Of a DNA stretch of 64,000 nt, positions 19,644-27,705 are shown piece by piece. Source of the DNA: Superficieibacter sp. HKU1 (GTDB taxonomy: Bacteria > Pseudomonadota > Gammaproteobacteria > Enterobacterales > Enterobacteriaceae); the NCBI RefSeq assembly GCF_029319185.1, contig NZ_CP119754.1, positions 3,658,001 through 3,722,000 of the forward strand, in the 5' to 3' direction. A model generated the notes under the pieces. It had not been told where the DNA came from. It did not search any database and saw only the letters and a program-made list of their open reading frames with translations. Every line of letters starts with the position of its first letter. Within the stretch, counting starts at the first letter, position 1. The position numbers and the translations under genes were made by a program.

Positions 19644-19649
19644 GCTGCC

Positions 19650-20522
19650 TCAGGAAAGTTGTTGCTGCGGTCGGCGATACGCCCAGACCATCATCGCGAT
19701 ACCGGCAATAATCATTGGCACGGAGAGGATTTGCCCCATGCTGATGTACTGCACCCACGCGCCGGTAAACTGCGCGTCCGGCTGGCGGAAAAATTCAACG
19801 ATGATGCGGAATGCACCGTAGCCAATCAGGAACAAACCCGATACCGAGCCGGTAGGACGCGGCTTGCGGATAAACAGGTTCAAAATGATAAAGAGCACAA
19901 CGCCTTCCAGCGCCAGTTCATACAACTGCGACGGATGACGCGGCAGCACGCCATAGGTATCAAAAATGGACTGCCATTCCGGATGCGCAGGTAACAGGCC
20001 GAGATCTTCCCCACGCGAGCCGGGGAACAGCATGGCAAACGGCGAGGACGGGTCCACGCGGCCCCACAATTCGCCGTTAATAAAGTTGCCCAGACGCCCG
20101 GCACCCAGGCCAAATGGGATCAGCGGCGCGATGAAATCGGCCACCTGGAAGAAACTGCGCTTCGTACGGCGAGCGAAAATCAGCATCACCACGATCACGC
20201 CAATCAGACCGCCGTGGAACGACATTCCCCCGTCCCAGACGCGGAACAGATACAGCGGGTTGTCGAGAAACAGCGGCATATTATAAAACAGCACATAGCC
20301 AATGCGACCGCCCAGAAAAACGCCGAGGAAGCCCGCGTACAGCAGGTTTTCAACCTCGTTTTTATTCCAGCCGCTGCCGGGACGACTGGCGCGGCGGGTT
20401 GCCAGCCACATCGCAAACACAAATCCCACCAGGTACATTAAGCCGTACCAGTGCAGGGAGACCGGTCCAATGGAAAAAATCACCGGATCAAAATCCGGAA
20501 AACGCAGATACCCGCTATTCAT
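19650..20522 (-). CDS. lgt: Prolipoprotein diacylglyceryl transferase
   Basis: Lgt is an inner membrane enzyme that adds diacylglycerol from phosphatidylglycerol to the lipobox cysteine of prolipoproteins. The protein has 290 residues and seven membrane spans. The signature GAGRLGNFINGELWGR is near residues 137-152 and contains the essential arginine; HGG (MSFHGGLIG) holds the conserved histidine near residue 103. It is the first gene of lgt-thyA. Confidence 0.97.
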   Translation of the reverse strand: MNSGYLRFPDFDPVIFSIGPVSLHWYGLMYLVGFVFAMWLATRRASRPGSGWNKNEVENLLYAGFLGVFLGGRIGYVLFYNMPLFLDNPLYLFRVWDGGMSFHGGLIGVIVVMLIFARRTKRSFFQVADFIAPLIPFGLGAGRLGNFINGELWGRVDPSSPFAMLFPGSRGEDLGLLPAHPEWQSIFDTYGVLPRHPSQLYELALEGVVLFIILNLFIRKPRPTGSVSGLFLIGYGAFRIIVEFFRQPDAQFTGAWVQYISMGQILSVPMIIAGIAMMVWAYRRPQQQLS

Positions 20523-20670
20523 CTGTCACCACAAGTGATTGTTATTCCGCCGAAAGTGGACAGCGGTAATGATACATGCCTGTCGATAGCAGGCGCTCCA
20601 AAGGAGCGAATCATAGCACAGGCGTATAAGGGAGATGACCGCGAAGTTGTAAAAGATCTGTATAGCGAAC

Positions 20671-22917
20671 TTATCGCCCGCCGCGGATCAACCCGCCCAT
20701 CCCGCGCCGTTCCATAAACGCGGCAACCTGATGACGGACTTCTGTCGCCAGTTGCGCTTCCAGGCTTCGGTTCGCCAGCGTCTGCGCCTCGTCGAAATCA
20801 ATATGCCGCAGTAAATACTTCACCCGCGCTACTGAACGACCGTTCATGGAAAGATGGCGATAGCCGAGGCCAATAAGGATAGCCACGCACATGGTGTCAC
20901 CCGCCATCTCGCCGCACAAGCGCAGGTCAATGCCGTATTGCTCAGCATCGCGGGCAATCATCGCCAGCGCGCGCAGCATCGCCGGATGCAGGCTGTCATA
21001 AATATTCGCTACCCGGGTATTATTGCGATCGACCGCCAGAATGTACTGGGTCAAATCGTTGGTGCCGACGGAGATAAAATCCACGCGATTCGCCAGCTGC
21101 GGCAGCATAAAGACCATCGACGGTACTTCCAGCATCACGCCGATGCGCGGTTTAGGGATCGCATAACCGATCATCTCTTCGACTTCGCGCCCGGCGCGCT
21201 CAATCAGCCGCCGCGCTTCGTCAACTTCGTCGATGCTGGTGATCATCGGCAGCAGGATGCTGAGATTACCGGTTGCGGCATTGGCACGCAGCATCGCGCG
21301 AACCTGCACGAGGAAGATCTCCGGCTGGTCGAGGGTGATGCGGATCCCGCGCCAGCCGAGGCACGGGTTTTCTTCGCTAATAGGCATATACGGAAGCTGC
21401 TTATCCGCGCCGATATCCAGGGTACGCAGCGTGACCGGCTTGTCGTTAAACATTTGCAGCATGCCCTGATATTGCGCCACCTGCTCCTCTTCCGAAGGGA
21501 ATCCGCTTTGCAGCATAAACGGTATTTCAGTGCGGTAGAGGCCAATGCCGTCAACGCGGCGGCCCAGCTTCTGCTCGTGTTCGGGACTGAGGCCCGCGTT
21601 GAGCATCACCTTCACCCTTTCACCGCTTTTCAGTTCGGCGGGGCGCTCAACGTCATCTTCCGCAATGCGGCTTAGCTCATTTTCTTCATTGATGAGGCGC
21701 TGATACTCTTTCAGCAGCACCGGCTCAGGATCGACCAGCAGCTCGCCACGATAGCCGTCGACAATCAGCGTGCGGCGATGCAGCACCGACGGCTGGATAT
21801 CCGCCCCCATCACCGTAGGGATGCCCAGCGCACGCACGATAATCGCCGCATGAGAGTTGGACGCACCGTCGCGCACCACCACCCCGGCAAGGCGATCCTG
21901 CGGCAGTTCAGCCAGAGTTGCGGCCGACAGTTCATCCGCCACCAGCACAAAGCGTTCAGGCCAGGTGTTCGGCCCCTGAACATTATCGTCAAGATGGAAC
22001 AGCAGACGCTGCCCCAGCGTGCGCAAATCGCCGGCGCGCTCTTTCAGATAACCATCGGTGAGGGCAGCAAACTGCTCGGCAAATTTTTCGACGATCTTTT
22101 TGACCGCCCATTCGGCCACGGCACCGCGGTCGACTTCATCAAACAGTTCGCGGCGCAGACGCGCATCGGAAAGCAGATGTGAGTAAAGATCGAAAATCGC
22201 CGCCGTCTCTTTCTGCGCACCGGCAGAAAAACGTTTGCTGTAGCGACGAAACTCGTTGGCAGCCTCTTCCAGCGCGCCGGTTAATCGCTCACGCTCGGAA
22301 GCGGTATCGAGCGTCGAGGCTTCGTACACCTGCTCCATCAGCGGCAGCGTGGTATCCATCCATGCTTCAGCCACCGCAACGCCCGGCGATGCCGGGAGCG
22401 CCCGGATACGCGTCTGACGATACTGCCCAAACAGCGCCGTCAGTTGAGATTGCGACAGGATCGCAGCGATCTGGGTGGCTAGCGTAACAAGGAAAGATTC
22501 TTCGCTTTCGTCATACTGGCGCAGCTCACGCTGCTGGACCACCAGTACGCCAAGCAGCTGGCGCCGTTGAATGATCGGCACCCCGAGAAAGGCACGGAAG
22601 CGTTCTTCTTTTACCGAAGGAATATATTTAAAGCTGGGGTGTTTTTGCGCATCGGCAAGGTTGATAGGTTCGGCCAGACGCCCAACCAGACCCACGACAC
22701 CTTCATCAAAGGCAAGCGTAACGGTGCGACCGCGCGGTTTTTTTAAACCGCGCGTCGCCATCAGATAATAACAACGCCGGTCATGATCGGCCAGGTAGAC
22801 CGAACAGACTTCCGTCTCCATCGCCAGGCAGATATCGGTTACCAGAATATCCAGCGCCTCGCTCAGGCGCGGAGCGCTGGCAACTTTCTCAACGATTTCT
22901 CGTAATCGGGTGAGCAT
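20671..22917 (-). CDS. ptsP: Phosphoenolpyruvate-protein phosphotransferase PtsP (EI-Ntr)
   Basis: This enzyme starts the nitrogen PTS relay PtsP-NPr-EIIA-Ntr. The 748 residues match E. coli. An N-terminal GAF domain (about 1-165) binds glutamine or 2-oxoglutarate. The EI region has the phosphorylated histidine in GASNSHAAIIVRALG (about residue 356), and the PEP-binding barrel has RTEIPF and GTNDLTQYILAVDR. The gene begins 12 bases after rppH, consistent with an rppH-ptsP operon. Confidence 0.96.
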   Translation of the reverse strand: MLTRLREIVEKVASAPRLSEALDILVTDICLAMETEVCSVYLADHDRRCYYLMATRGLKKPRGRTVTLAFDEGVVGLVGRLAEPINLADAQKHPSFKYIPSVKEERFRAFLGVPIIQRRQLLGVLVVQQRELRQYDESEESFLVTLATQIAAILSQSQLTALFGQYRQTRIRALPASPGVAVAEAWMDTTLPLMEQVYEASTLDTASERERLTGALEEAANEFRRYSKRFSAGAQKETAAIFDLYSHLLSDARLRRELFDEVDRGAVAEWAVKKIVEKFAEQFAALTDGYLKERAGDLRTLGQRLLFHLDDNVQGPNTWPERFVLVADELSAATLAELPQDRLAGVVVRDGASNSHAAIIVRALGIPTVMGADIQPSVLHRRTLIVDGYRGELLVDPEPVLLKEYQRLINEENELSRIAEDDVERPAELKSGERVKVMLNAGLSPEHEQKLGRRVDGIGLYRTEIPFMLQSGFPSEEEQVAQYQGMLQMFNDKPVTLRTLDIGADKQLPYMPISEENPCLGWRGIRITLDQPEIFLVQVRAMLRANAATGNLSILLPMITSIDEVDEARRLIERAGREVEEMIGYAIPKPRIGVMLEVPSMVFMLPQLANRVDFISVGTNDLTQYILAVDRNNTRVANIYDSLHPAMLRALAMIARDAEQYGIDLRLCGEMAGDTMCVAILIGLGYRHLSMNGRSVARVKYLLRHIDFDEAQTLANRSLEAQLATEVRHQVAAFMERRGMGGLIRGGR

Positions 22918-22929
22918 AATAAGCGTGGC

Positions 22930-23460
22930 TTAACCTCTTTTACGTCGCCATGCCGGCGCGGGCTGCGGCTTAGGAGCACTCTCCTGAAGCGACATCACCA
23001 TGACGGCAAATTCTTTCATCACCCGACGATAGACGTCGCGTTTAAACGAGACTACCTGACGTACCGGATACCAGTAACTGACCCAGCGCCAGCCATCAAA
23101 CTCTGGCGTGCTGCTGGTGTCCATATTGATATCCGCATCGTTGCCGATTAACTGCAACAGAAACCACTTCTGTTTTTGGCCGATACAAACCGGCTTTGTG
23201 TCCCAACGCACCAAACGTTTCGGTAACTTGTAACGCAACCAGTTGCGGGTTGATGCCAGGATCCGCACATCTTTGCGGCTTAGCCCAACCTCTTCAAACA
23301 GCTCCCGGTACATCGCCTGCTCGGCTGTCTCTCCTGGGTTAATTCCCCCCTGAGGGAATTGCCAGGAGTGTTGACCAAACCGCCGTGCCCACATGACCTG
23401 ACCCTGGCGGTTACAGATTACAATACCCACATTCGGGCGGTAGCCATCGTCATCAATCAC
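22930..23460 (-). CDS. rppH: RNA pyrophosphohydrolase
   Basis: RppH removes pyrophosphate from the 5' end of primary transcripts and so starts RNase E-dependent decay. The 176 residues equal E. coli. The Nudix box spans about residues 38-60: GGINPGE, then RELFEEVGL, with all metal-binding glutamates. The tail is proline- and arginine-rich. Upstream is the DARS2-like region. Confidence 0.96.
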   Translation of the reverse strand: MIDDDGYRPNVGIVICNRQGQVMWARRFGQHSWQFPQGGINPGETAEQAMYRELFEEVGLSRKDVRILASTRNWLRYKLPKRLVRWDTKPVCIGQKQKWFLLQLIGNDADINMDTSSTPEFDGWRWVSYWYPVRQVVSFKRDVYRRVMKEFAVMVMSLQESAPKPQPAPAWRRKRG

Positions 23461-23479
23461 CGGACTACCTCAAACTCAT

Positions 23480-24080
23480 CTTCAATGTGAATGATTGTTT
23501 CACACTCGCCGGAAACGGTAAACCACTCTCTTACAGGAGAATAATCGGATAACGACTGAATAACTCACAAAAATTCTTGAAGTTATAAACAACCGGAAGG
23601 TGCAAACGGCCATTTTATTCACTTTTTCTGTGGATAGAGTTGTGAAGAAGTATGGAATTAACGTGGGAAAACCCAGACTACTCCGAATACCGCGATTTTA
23701 GCCTGTGGCATTAACTCGCTTATATTCAACAGATTAACCAGCTAACCTGGCATGAGAAAAGCAAAAGTGTGATGTATATCACGCGGACGATCGGCACGCT
23801 GATGAAAGATCGAACAGCGTGGGTTTTATCCACAGATTGTGCCAATAAGTTAGTCACTTTTTGTGTAAAAATTCGATTTTCGTCATACGTCAAGGCTGTA
23901 AATGGAAACAGTAGTGCGGGTTTTTAACAGTTATCCCATTTTTCTGTGGATAACATGGTGTAAGATCCTGTTCATTGCCAGTGACCAGATTTGGAAAACC
24001 TTTTTCTGGAAGCCGTCACCAGAAAAGAGGCGTAAAAAAAACGTCCAGAAATCATAGAGCTGTTGTCGCAAAAAAGAAAA
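23480..24080. other. DARS2-like DnaA-reactivating sequence
   Basis: This 680-base stretch between rppH and mutH has no convincing gene but carries DnaA boxes. Two are perfect: TTATCCACA at 23826-23834 on the plus strand and its inverse at 23945-23953. One near-match (one mismatch) is at 23629-23637, and a degenerate TTATCCCAT at 23932-23940 faces the second perfect box head-to-head. In E. coli, DARS2 lies at exactly this locus next to mutH and promotes ADP-to-ATP exchange on DnaA. I did not locate IHF or Fis sites with confidence. Confidence 0.75.
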
Positions 24081-24140
24081 AGCTAAACTCTGTGCACAGT
24101 GGGTAACATCACTGTTCATTTTTTAACCAAGGGTGTGATT

Positions 24141-24836
24141 ATGTTTTCTCTCTCGCCGCTGATCGCTCCACCGCAAACGCAAGCGCAGTTATTAACGCAG
24201 GCGCAGCGGCTTGCCGGATACTCGCTGGGCGAACTGGCGGCACTGGCGGGGTTGCCTGTTCCGCAGGATCTCAAACGGGATAAAGGCTGGATTGGCGTAC
24301 TGCTGGAAGTCTGGCTGGGTGCGAGCGCCGGGAGCAAACCGGAACAGGATTTTGCCGCGCTGGGCGTGGAGCTGAAAACCATCCCGATAGACCGTCGCGG
24401 GCGTCCACTGGAGACCACCTTTGTTTGTGTCGCCCCTCTGACCGGCAATAGCGGCGTAAGCTGGGAAACCAGCCACGTTCGCCACAAGCTGCAGCGGGTT
24501 CTGTGGATCCCGGTTGAAGGTGAGCGCACCATTCCGCTGGCCGAGCGTCGCGTCGGTTCGCCGCTGTTGTGGACGCCAAATGAAGAGGAAGACAGCCAGC
24601 TACGAATGGACTGGGAAGAACTGATGGATTTGATCGTGCTCGGCCAGGTAGAGCGCATTACCGCCCGTCACGGCGAGGTGCTACAGCTGCGCCCGAAAGC
24701 CGCTAATAGCCGGGCGCTGACGGAAGCCATTGGCGCACGCGGAGAACCGATACTCACTCTGCCACGCGGCTTTTATCTGAAGAAAAATTTTACTGCCGCT
24801 CTGCTGGCACGTCATTTTTTACTGACCCGCCAGTGA
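24141..24836 (+). CDS. mutH: DNA mismatch repair endonuclease MutH
   Basis: MutH nicks the unmethylated strand at hemimethylated GATC sites when activated by MutS and MutL. The start at 24141 gives 231 residues, against 229 in E. coli; the 14 extra upstream in-frame residues do not resemble the family. The catalytic DX(n)EXK triad is in DFAALGVELKTIP (about 72-84). Downstream I expected ygdQ but found only 130 bases before ygdR. Confidence 0.96.
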   Translation: MFSLSPLIAPPQTQAQLLTQAQRLAGYSLGELAALAGLPVPQDLKRDKGWIGVLLEVWLGASAGSKPEQDFAALGVELKTIPIDRRGRPLETTFVCVAPLTGNSGVSWETSHVRHKLQRVLWIPVEGERTIPLAERRVGSPLLWTPNEEEDSQLRMDWEELMDLIVLGQVERITARHGEVLQLRPKAANSRALTEAIGARGEPILTLPRGFYLKKNFTAALLARHFLLTRQ

Positions 24837-24966
24837 GGCATAACGATCTGATTTTCTTGATCGGCGTCCATATCCTTATGATTTAAGATTTTACTGCTTT
24901 TTTTCTGCCGACCTTTTGCGTTATTACTAGACTGATAACAGTCCTGAACAGATGAGGGGAAAAAAG

Positions 24967-25185
24967 GTGAAAAAATGGGGAGTATTGATTTCAGCTGTAG
25001 GATTAGCCTGCGTGGTATCAGGCTGTAGCAGCGACTATGTCATGGCAACCAAAGATGGTCGAATGATCCTTACCGACGGCAAGCCGGAAGTTGATAATGA
25101 TACCGGGCTGGTGAGCTACCACGATCAGCAGGGTAATTCGGTACAAATTAACCGCGATGAAATTTCACAAATTATTGAACGTTAA
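24967..25185 (+). CDS. ygdR: Small lipoprotein YgdR (DUF903)
   Basis: This 72-residue outer-membrane-type lipoprotein has the signal VKKWGVLISAVGLACVVSGC with the lipobox cysteine at 19-20, then a small SH3-like DUF903 domain (SSDYVMATKDGRMILTDG). I prefer the GTG at 24967, which is preceded by GAGGGG at good spacing. The ATG 15 bases earlier would overlap that ribosome site. The role in E. coli is unknown. Confidence 0.9.
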   Translation: MKKWGVLISAVGLACVVSGCSSDYVMATKDGRMILTDGKPEVDNDTGLVSYHDQQGNSVQINRDEISQIIER

Positions 25186-25191
25186 TTGCTG

Positions 25192-25225
25192 AAGGTCAGC
25201 CATCCGCTGACCTTTATGATTTTTT
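25192..25225 (+). terminator. Terminator of ygdR
   Basis: AAGGTCAGC and GCTGACCTT form a perfect 9-base stem with a 5-base loop, followed by a T-rich tail ending in six T residues. Confidence 0.85.
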
Positions 25226-25308
25226 ACTTTCCCTTTCTCTTTGCCTCTGCCATTTTTATATTCCTTCGTCGGGAAGCACCTGACGTGACTTAAAAAAGGA
25301 ATTCGGCT

Positions 25309-26349
25309 ATGCACTATCACCGTATCCCCCACAGTTCGCTTGAGATTAGCACCCTGGGGCTGGGCACCATGACGTTTGGTGAACAAAACAGCGAAGCCGA
25401 CGCCCATGCACAGCTTGATTATGCCGTGAGTCAGGGTATTAACCTGATTGACGTCGCTGAGATGTATCCTGTCCCGCCGCGTCCGGAAACGCAGGGACTG
25501 ACGGAAACCTACGTCGGCAACTGGCTGGCGAAGCATGGCAGCCGTGAAAAACTGGTTATCGCCTCAAAGGTGAGCGGTCCGAGTCGCAATAGCGACAGCG
25601 GTATTCGCCCGAATCAGGCCCTGGATCGTAAAAATATCCGTGAAGCGCTTGATCAGAGCCTGAAGCGCCTGCAAACCGATTATCTCGATTTGTATCAGGT
25701 TCACTGGCCGCAGCGCGCCACTAACTGTTTTGGCAAACTCGGCTATAGCTGGACGGATTCCGCGCCGGTGGTTTCCCTGCTGGAGACGCTGGAAGCGCTG
25801 ACCGAATATCAGCGTGCCGGGAAAATTCGCTACATTGGGGTGTCGAATGAAACCGCGTTTGGCGTAATGCGCTATCTGCATCTGGCCGACAAGCACGATT
25901 TGCCACGCATTGTGACCATCCAGAATCCGTATAGCCTGCTGAACCGCAGTTATGAAGTGGGTCTGGCCGAGGTAAGCCAGTTTGAAGGCGTCGAACTGCT
26001 GGCCTATTCCTGCCTGGCATTCGGCACGCTGAGCGGCAAGTACCTTAACGGCGCGAAACCTGCGGGCGCGCGGAATACCTTGTTTAGCCGCTTTACCCGC
26101 TACAGTGGCGAACAGGCGCAGAAAGCGGTTGCCGCTTATGTGGATATTGCCAGACGCCACGGTCTCGACCCGTCGCAAATGGCACTGGCGTTTGTTCGCC
26201 GCCAGCCGTTCGTCGCCAGCACGCTGCTGGGAGCGACGACGATGGAACAGCTCAGGGCCAATGTGGAAAGCCTGCATCTTGAGTTAAGCGAAGACGTACT
26301 GGCGGAGATTGAGGCAGTGCATCAGGTGTATACCTATCCGGCACCGTAA
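25309..26349 (+). CDS. tas: Aldo/keto reductase Tas
   Basis: Tas is an NADPH-dependent aldo-keto reductase. Its E. coli homologue was found as a suppressor of tyrosine auxotrophy, but its natural substrate is unsettled. The 346 residues equal E. coli. The family motifs are GLGTMTFGE near the start, the catalytic aspartate and tyrosine in LIDVAEMYP, and the later VHWP and GVSNETAFG. A GGAATT site precedes the ATG. It is convergent with lplT across a pair of REP elements. Confidence 0.94.
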   Translation: MHYHRIPHSSLEISTLGLGTMTFGEQNSEADAHAQLDYAVSQGINLIDVAEMYPVPPRPETQGLTETYVGNWLAKHGSREKLVIASKVSGPSRNSDSGIRPNQALDRKNIREALDQSLKRLQTDYLDLYQVHWPQRATNCFGKLGYSWTDSAPVVSLLETLEALTEYQRAGKIRYIGVSNETAFGVMRYLHLADKHDLPRIVTIQNPYSLLNRSYEVGLAEVSQFEGVELLAYSCLAFGTLSGKYLNGAKPAGARNTLFSRFTRYSGEQAQKAVAAYVDIARRHGLDPSQMALAFVRRQPFVASTLLGATTMEQLRANVESLHLELSEDVLAEIEAVHQVYTYPAP

Positions 26350-26358
26350 GCGTGATAT

Positions 26359-26475
26359 GCCCGGCGGCGCTGCGCTTGCCGGGCCTACAACTGCCTGATA
26401 ACGCGGCATTACAACCCACTCGCCAGGTCTGAAGAGGTAATATTCCCGGGCCGGATAAGCGCAGCGCCATCCGGC
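26359..26475. repeat. Pair of opposed REP elements (BIME)
   Basis: A REP unit at 26359-26388 (GCCCGGCGGCGC...GCCGGGCCTAC) and a second in the opposite orientation at about 26448-26475 (GGCCGGATAAGC...GCCATCCGGC) lie between the convergent tas and lplT genes. Confidence 0.85.
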
Positions 26476-26505
26476 ATTGCGCCCACCCTAAGCGTACGCG
26501 CCAGT

Positions 26506-27705
26506 TCACCCTTTGCGGCGTCGCCCCCAAATCCACAGCGCGCTAATCGCCAGCGCAAAGATGGCACCGAACCCAACGCCCACGCCGACAATCGGCACAC
26601 CCACTTTGACCGCCAGCGAATACAGCCCCAGCATCAACAGCATGGCGCTGTTTTCACCGAGGTTCTGCACCGCGATAGCATTCCCCGCGCCGACGGTTTT
26701 CTTGCCGCGCTCCTGCAACAGCGCATTCAGCGGCACCACAAAGAAGCCGCCCATGACACCGATTAACAGCAGCAGCCCATAAGCGGGCAACTGGCTATGC
26801 TGAAGAGCAAAAAAGACCACGCCCACGCCAATCAAAATGCCGGCAGGCATACAGCGCGCCACGGTTTCCAGCGTGATCAGCTTCGCCGCCGCGCCAGCGC
26901 CAACGACAATACCGACCGCTACCATCGCGTTCAGATAGGTTGGCGTGGCGTTATCCACGATGCCCAGCGCGACCGGCACCCACAGCACCAGCAGGAAACG
27001 CAGCGTTACGCCAGCGCCCCAGAACAGGCTGGTACCAACCAGTGAAAAACGCGTTTCCGGGTTAGTCCACAGTACCTGGCAGGCGTTAAAGAAGCTACGG
27101 GTCATGGGGGTAAAGCGCCACGACTGACCGGGGCGCGCTGCGGGGAGTTTCGGGATCATCACATTGGCGACAATCGCCCCGGCATAGGCCACGGCGCAGA
27201 CGCCAAGTGCCGCCATCACGTGCCAGTCCGCCAGCACACCGCCCGCAACCGATCCCAGCAGAATGGAGGCAATGGTGGAGGACTCCATCAGACCATTCGC
27301 TTTCACCAGCTTGTCGCCGGTGGTCAGTTCGCCGAGGATGCCATATTTGGCCGGTGAGTAAGCGGCCGCTCCCACGCCAACCAGCGTGTATCCGATAAAC
27401 GGGTTGATGCCAAAGCAGATGCTGCCCGCGCCAATCAGTTTCAGGACATTGGCAAACATCATCACCCGTCCTTTGGCAAAACTGTCGGCAATCTGCCCCA
27501 CAAAAGGGGCAAAAAGTATGTAAGCGCCTACAAACACCATTTGCAGAACGGGCTGGCTCCAGTCCGGATAAAACAGCTCCTTCATTAACGCCAGGGTGGC
27601 AAAAAGCAGCGCATTATCTGCGAATGCCGAGAGAAACTGGGCGCTGATCACCGCCTTCATCCCTTTCGACCACAGTGAAGTGTTAGTGTGTACGGACTCA
27701 CTCAT
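26506..27705 (-). CDS. lplT: Lysophospholipid transporter LplT
   Basis: LplT is a major-facilitator flippase that brings lysophosphatidylethanolamine and related lipids across the inner membrane for reacylation by Aas. The ATG at 27705 (MSESVHTNTSLWSKG) gives 399 residues and about 12 membrane spans, as in E. coli (397). The start overlaps the aas stop by eight bases, so the two genes are translationally coupled. The loop motif PFVGQIADSFAKGR near residue 65 is the typical MFS loop 2-3. Confidence 0.95.
   Translation of the reverse strand: MSESVHTNTSLWSKGMKAVISAQFLSAFADNALLFATLALMKELFYPDWSQPVLQMVFVGAYILFAPFVGQIADSFAKGRVMMFANVLKLIGAGSICFGINPFIGYTLVGVGAAAYSPAKYGILGELTTGDKLVKANGLMESSTIASILLGSVAGGVLADWHVMAALGVCAVAYAGAIVANVMIPKLPAARPGQSWRFTPMTRSFFNACQVLWTNPETRFSLVGTSLFWGAGVTLRFLLVLWVPVALGIVDNATPTYLNAMVAVGIVVGAGAAAKLITLETVARCMPAGILIGVGVVFFALQHSQLPAYGLLLLIGVMGGFFVVPLNALLQERGKKTVGAGNAIAVQNLGENSAMLLMLGLYSLAVKVGVPIVGVGVGFGAIFALAISALWIWGRRRKG

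Noticed and set aside
23652..23714. Twenty-codon open frame in the DARS2-like region, with a GAAG upstream
   Set aside because: It is too short to support without conservation data and lies among DnaA boxes; it may be chance.
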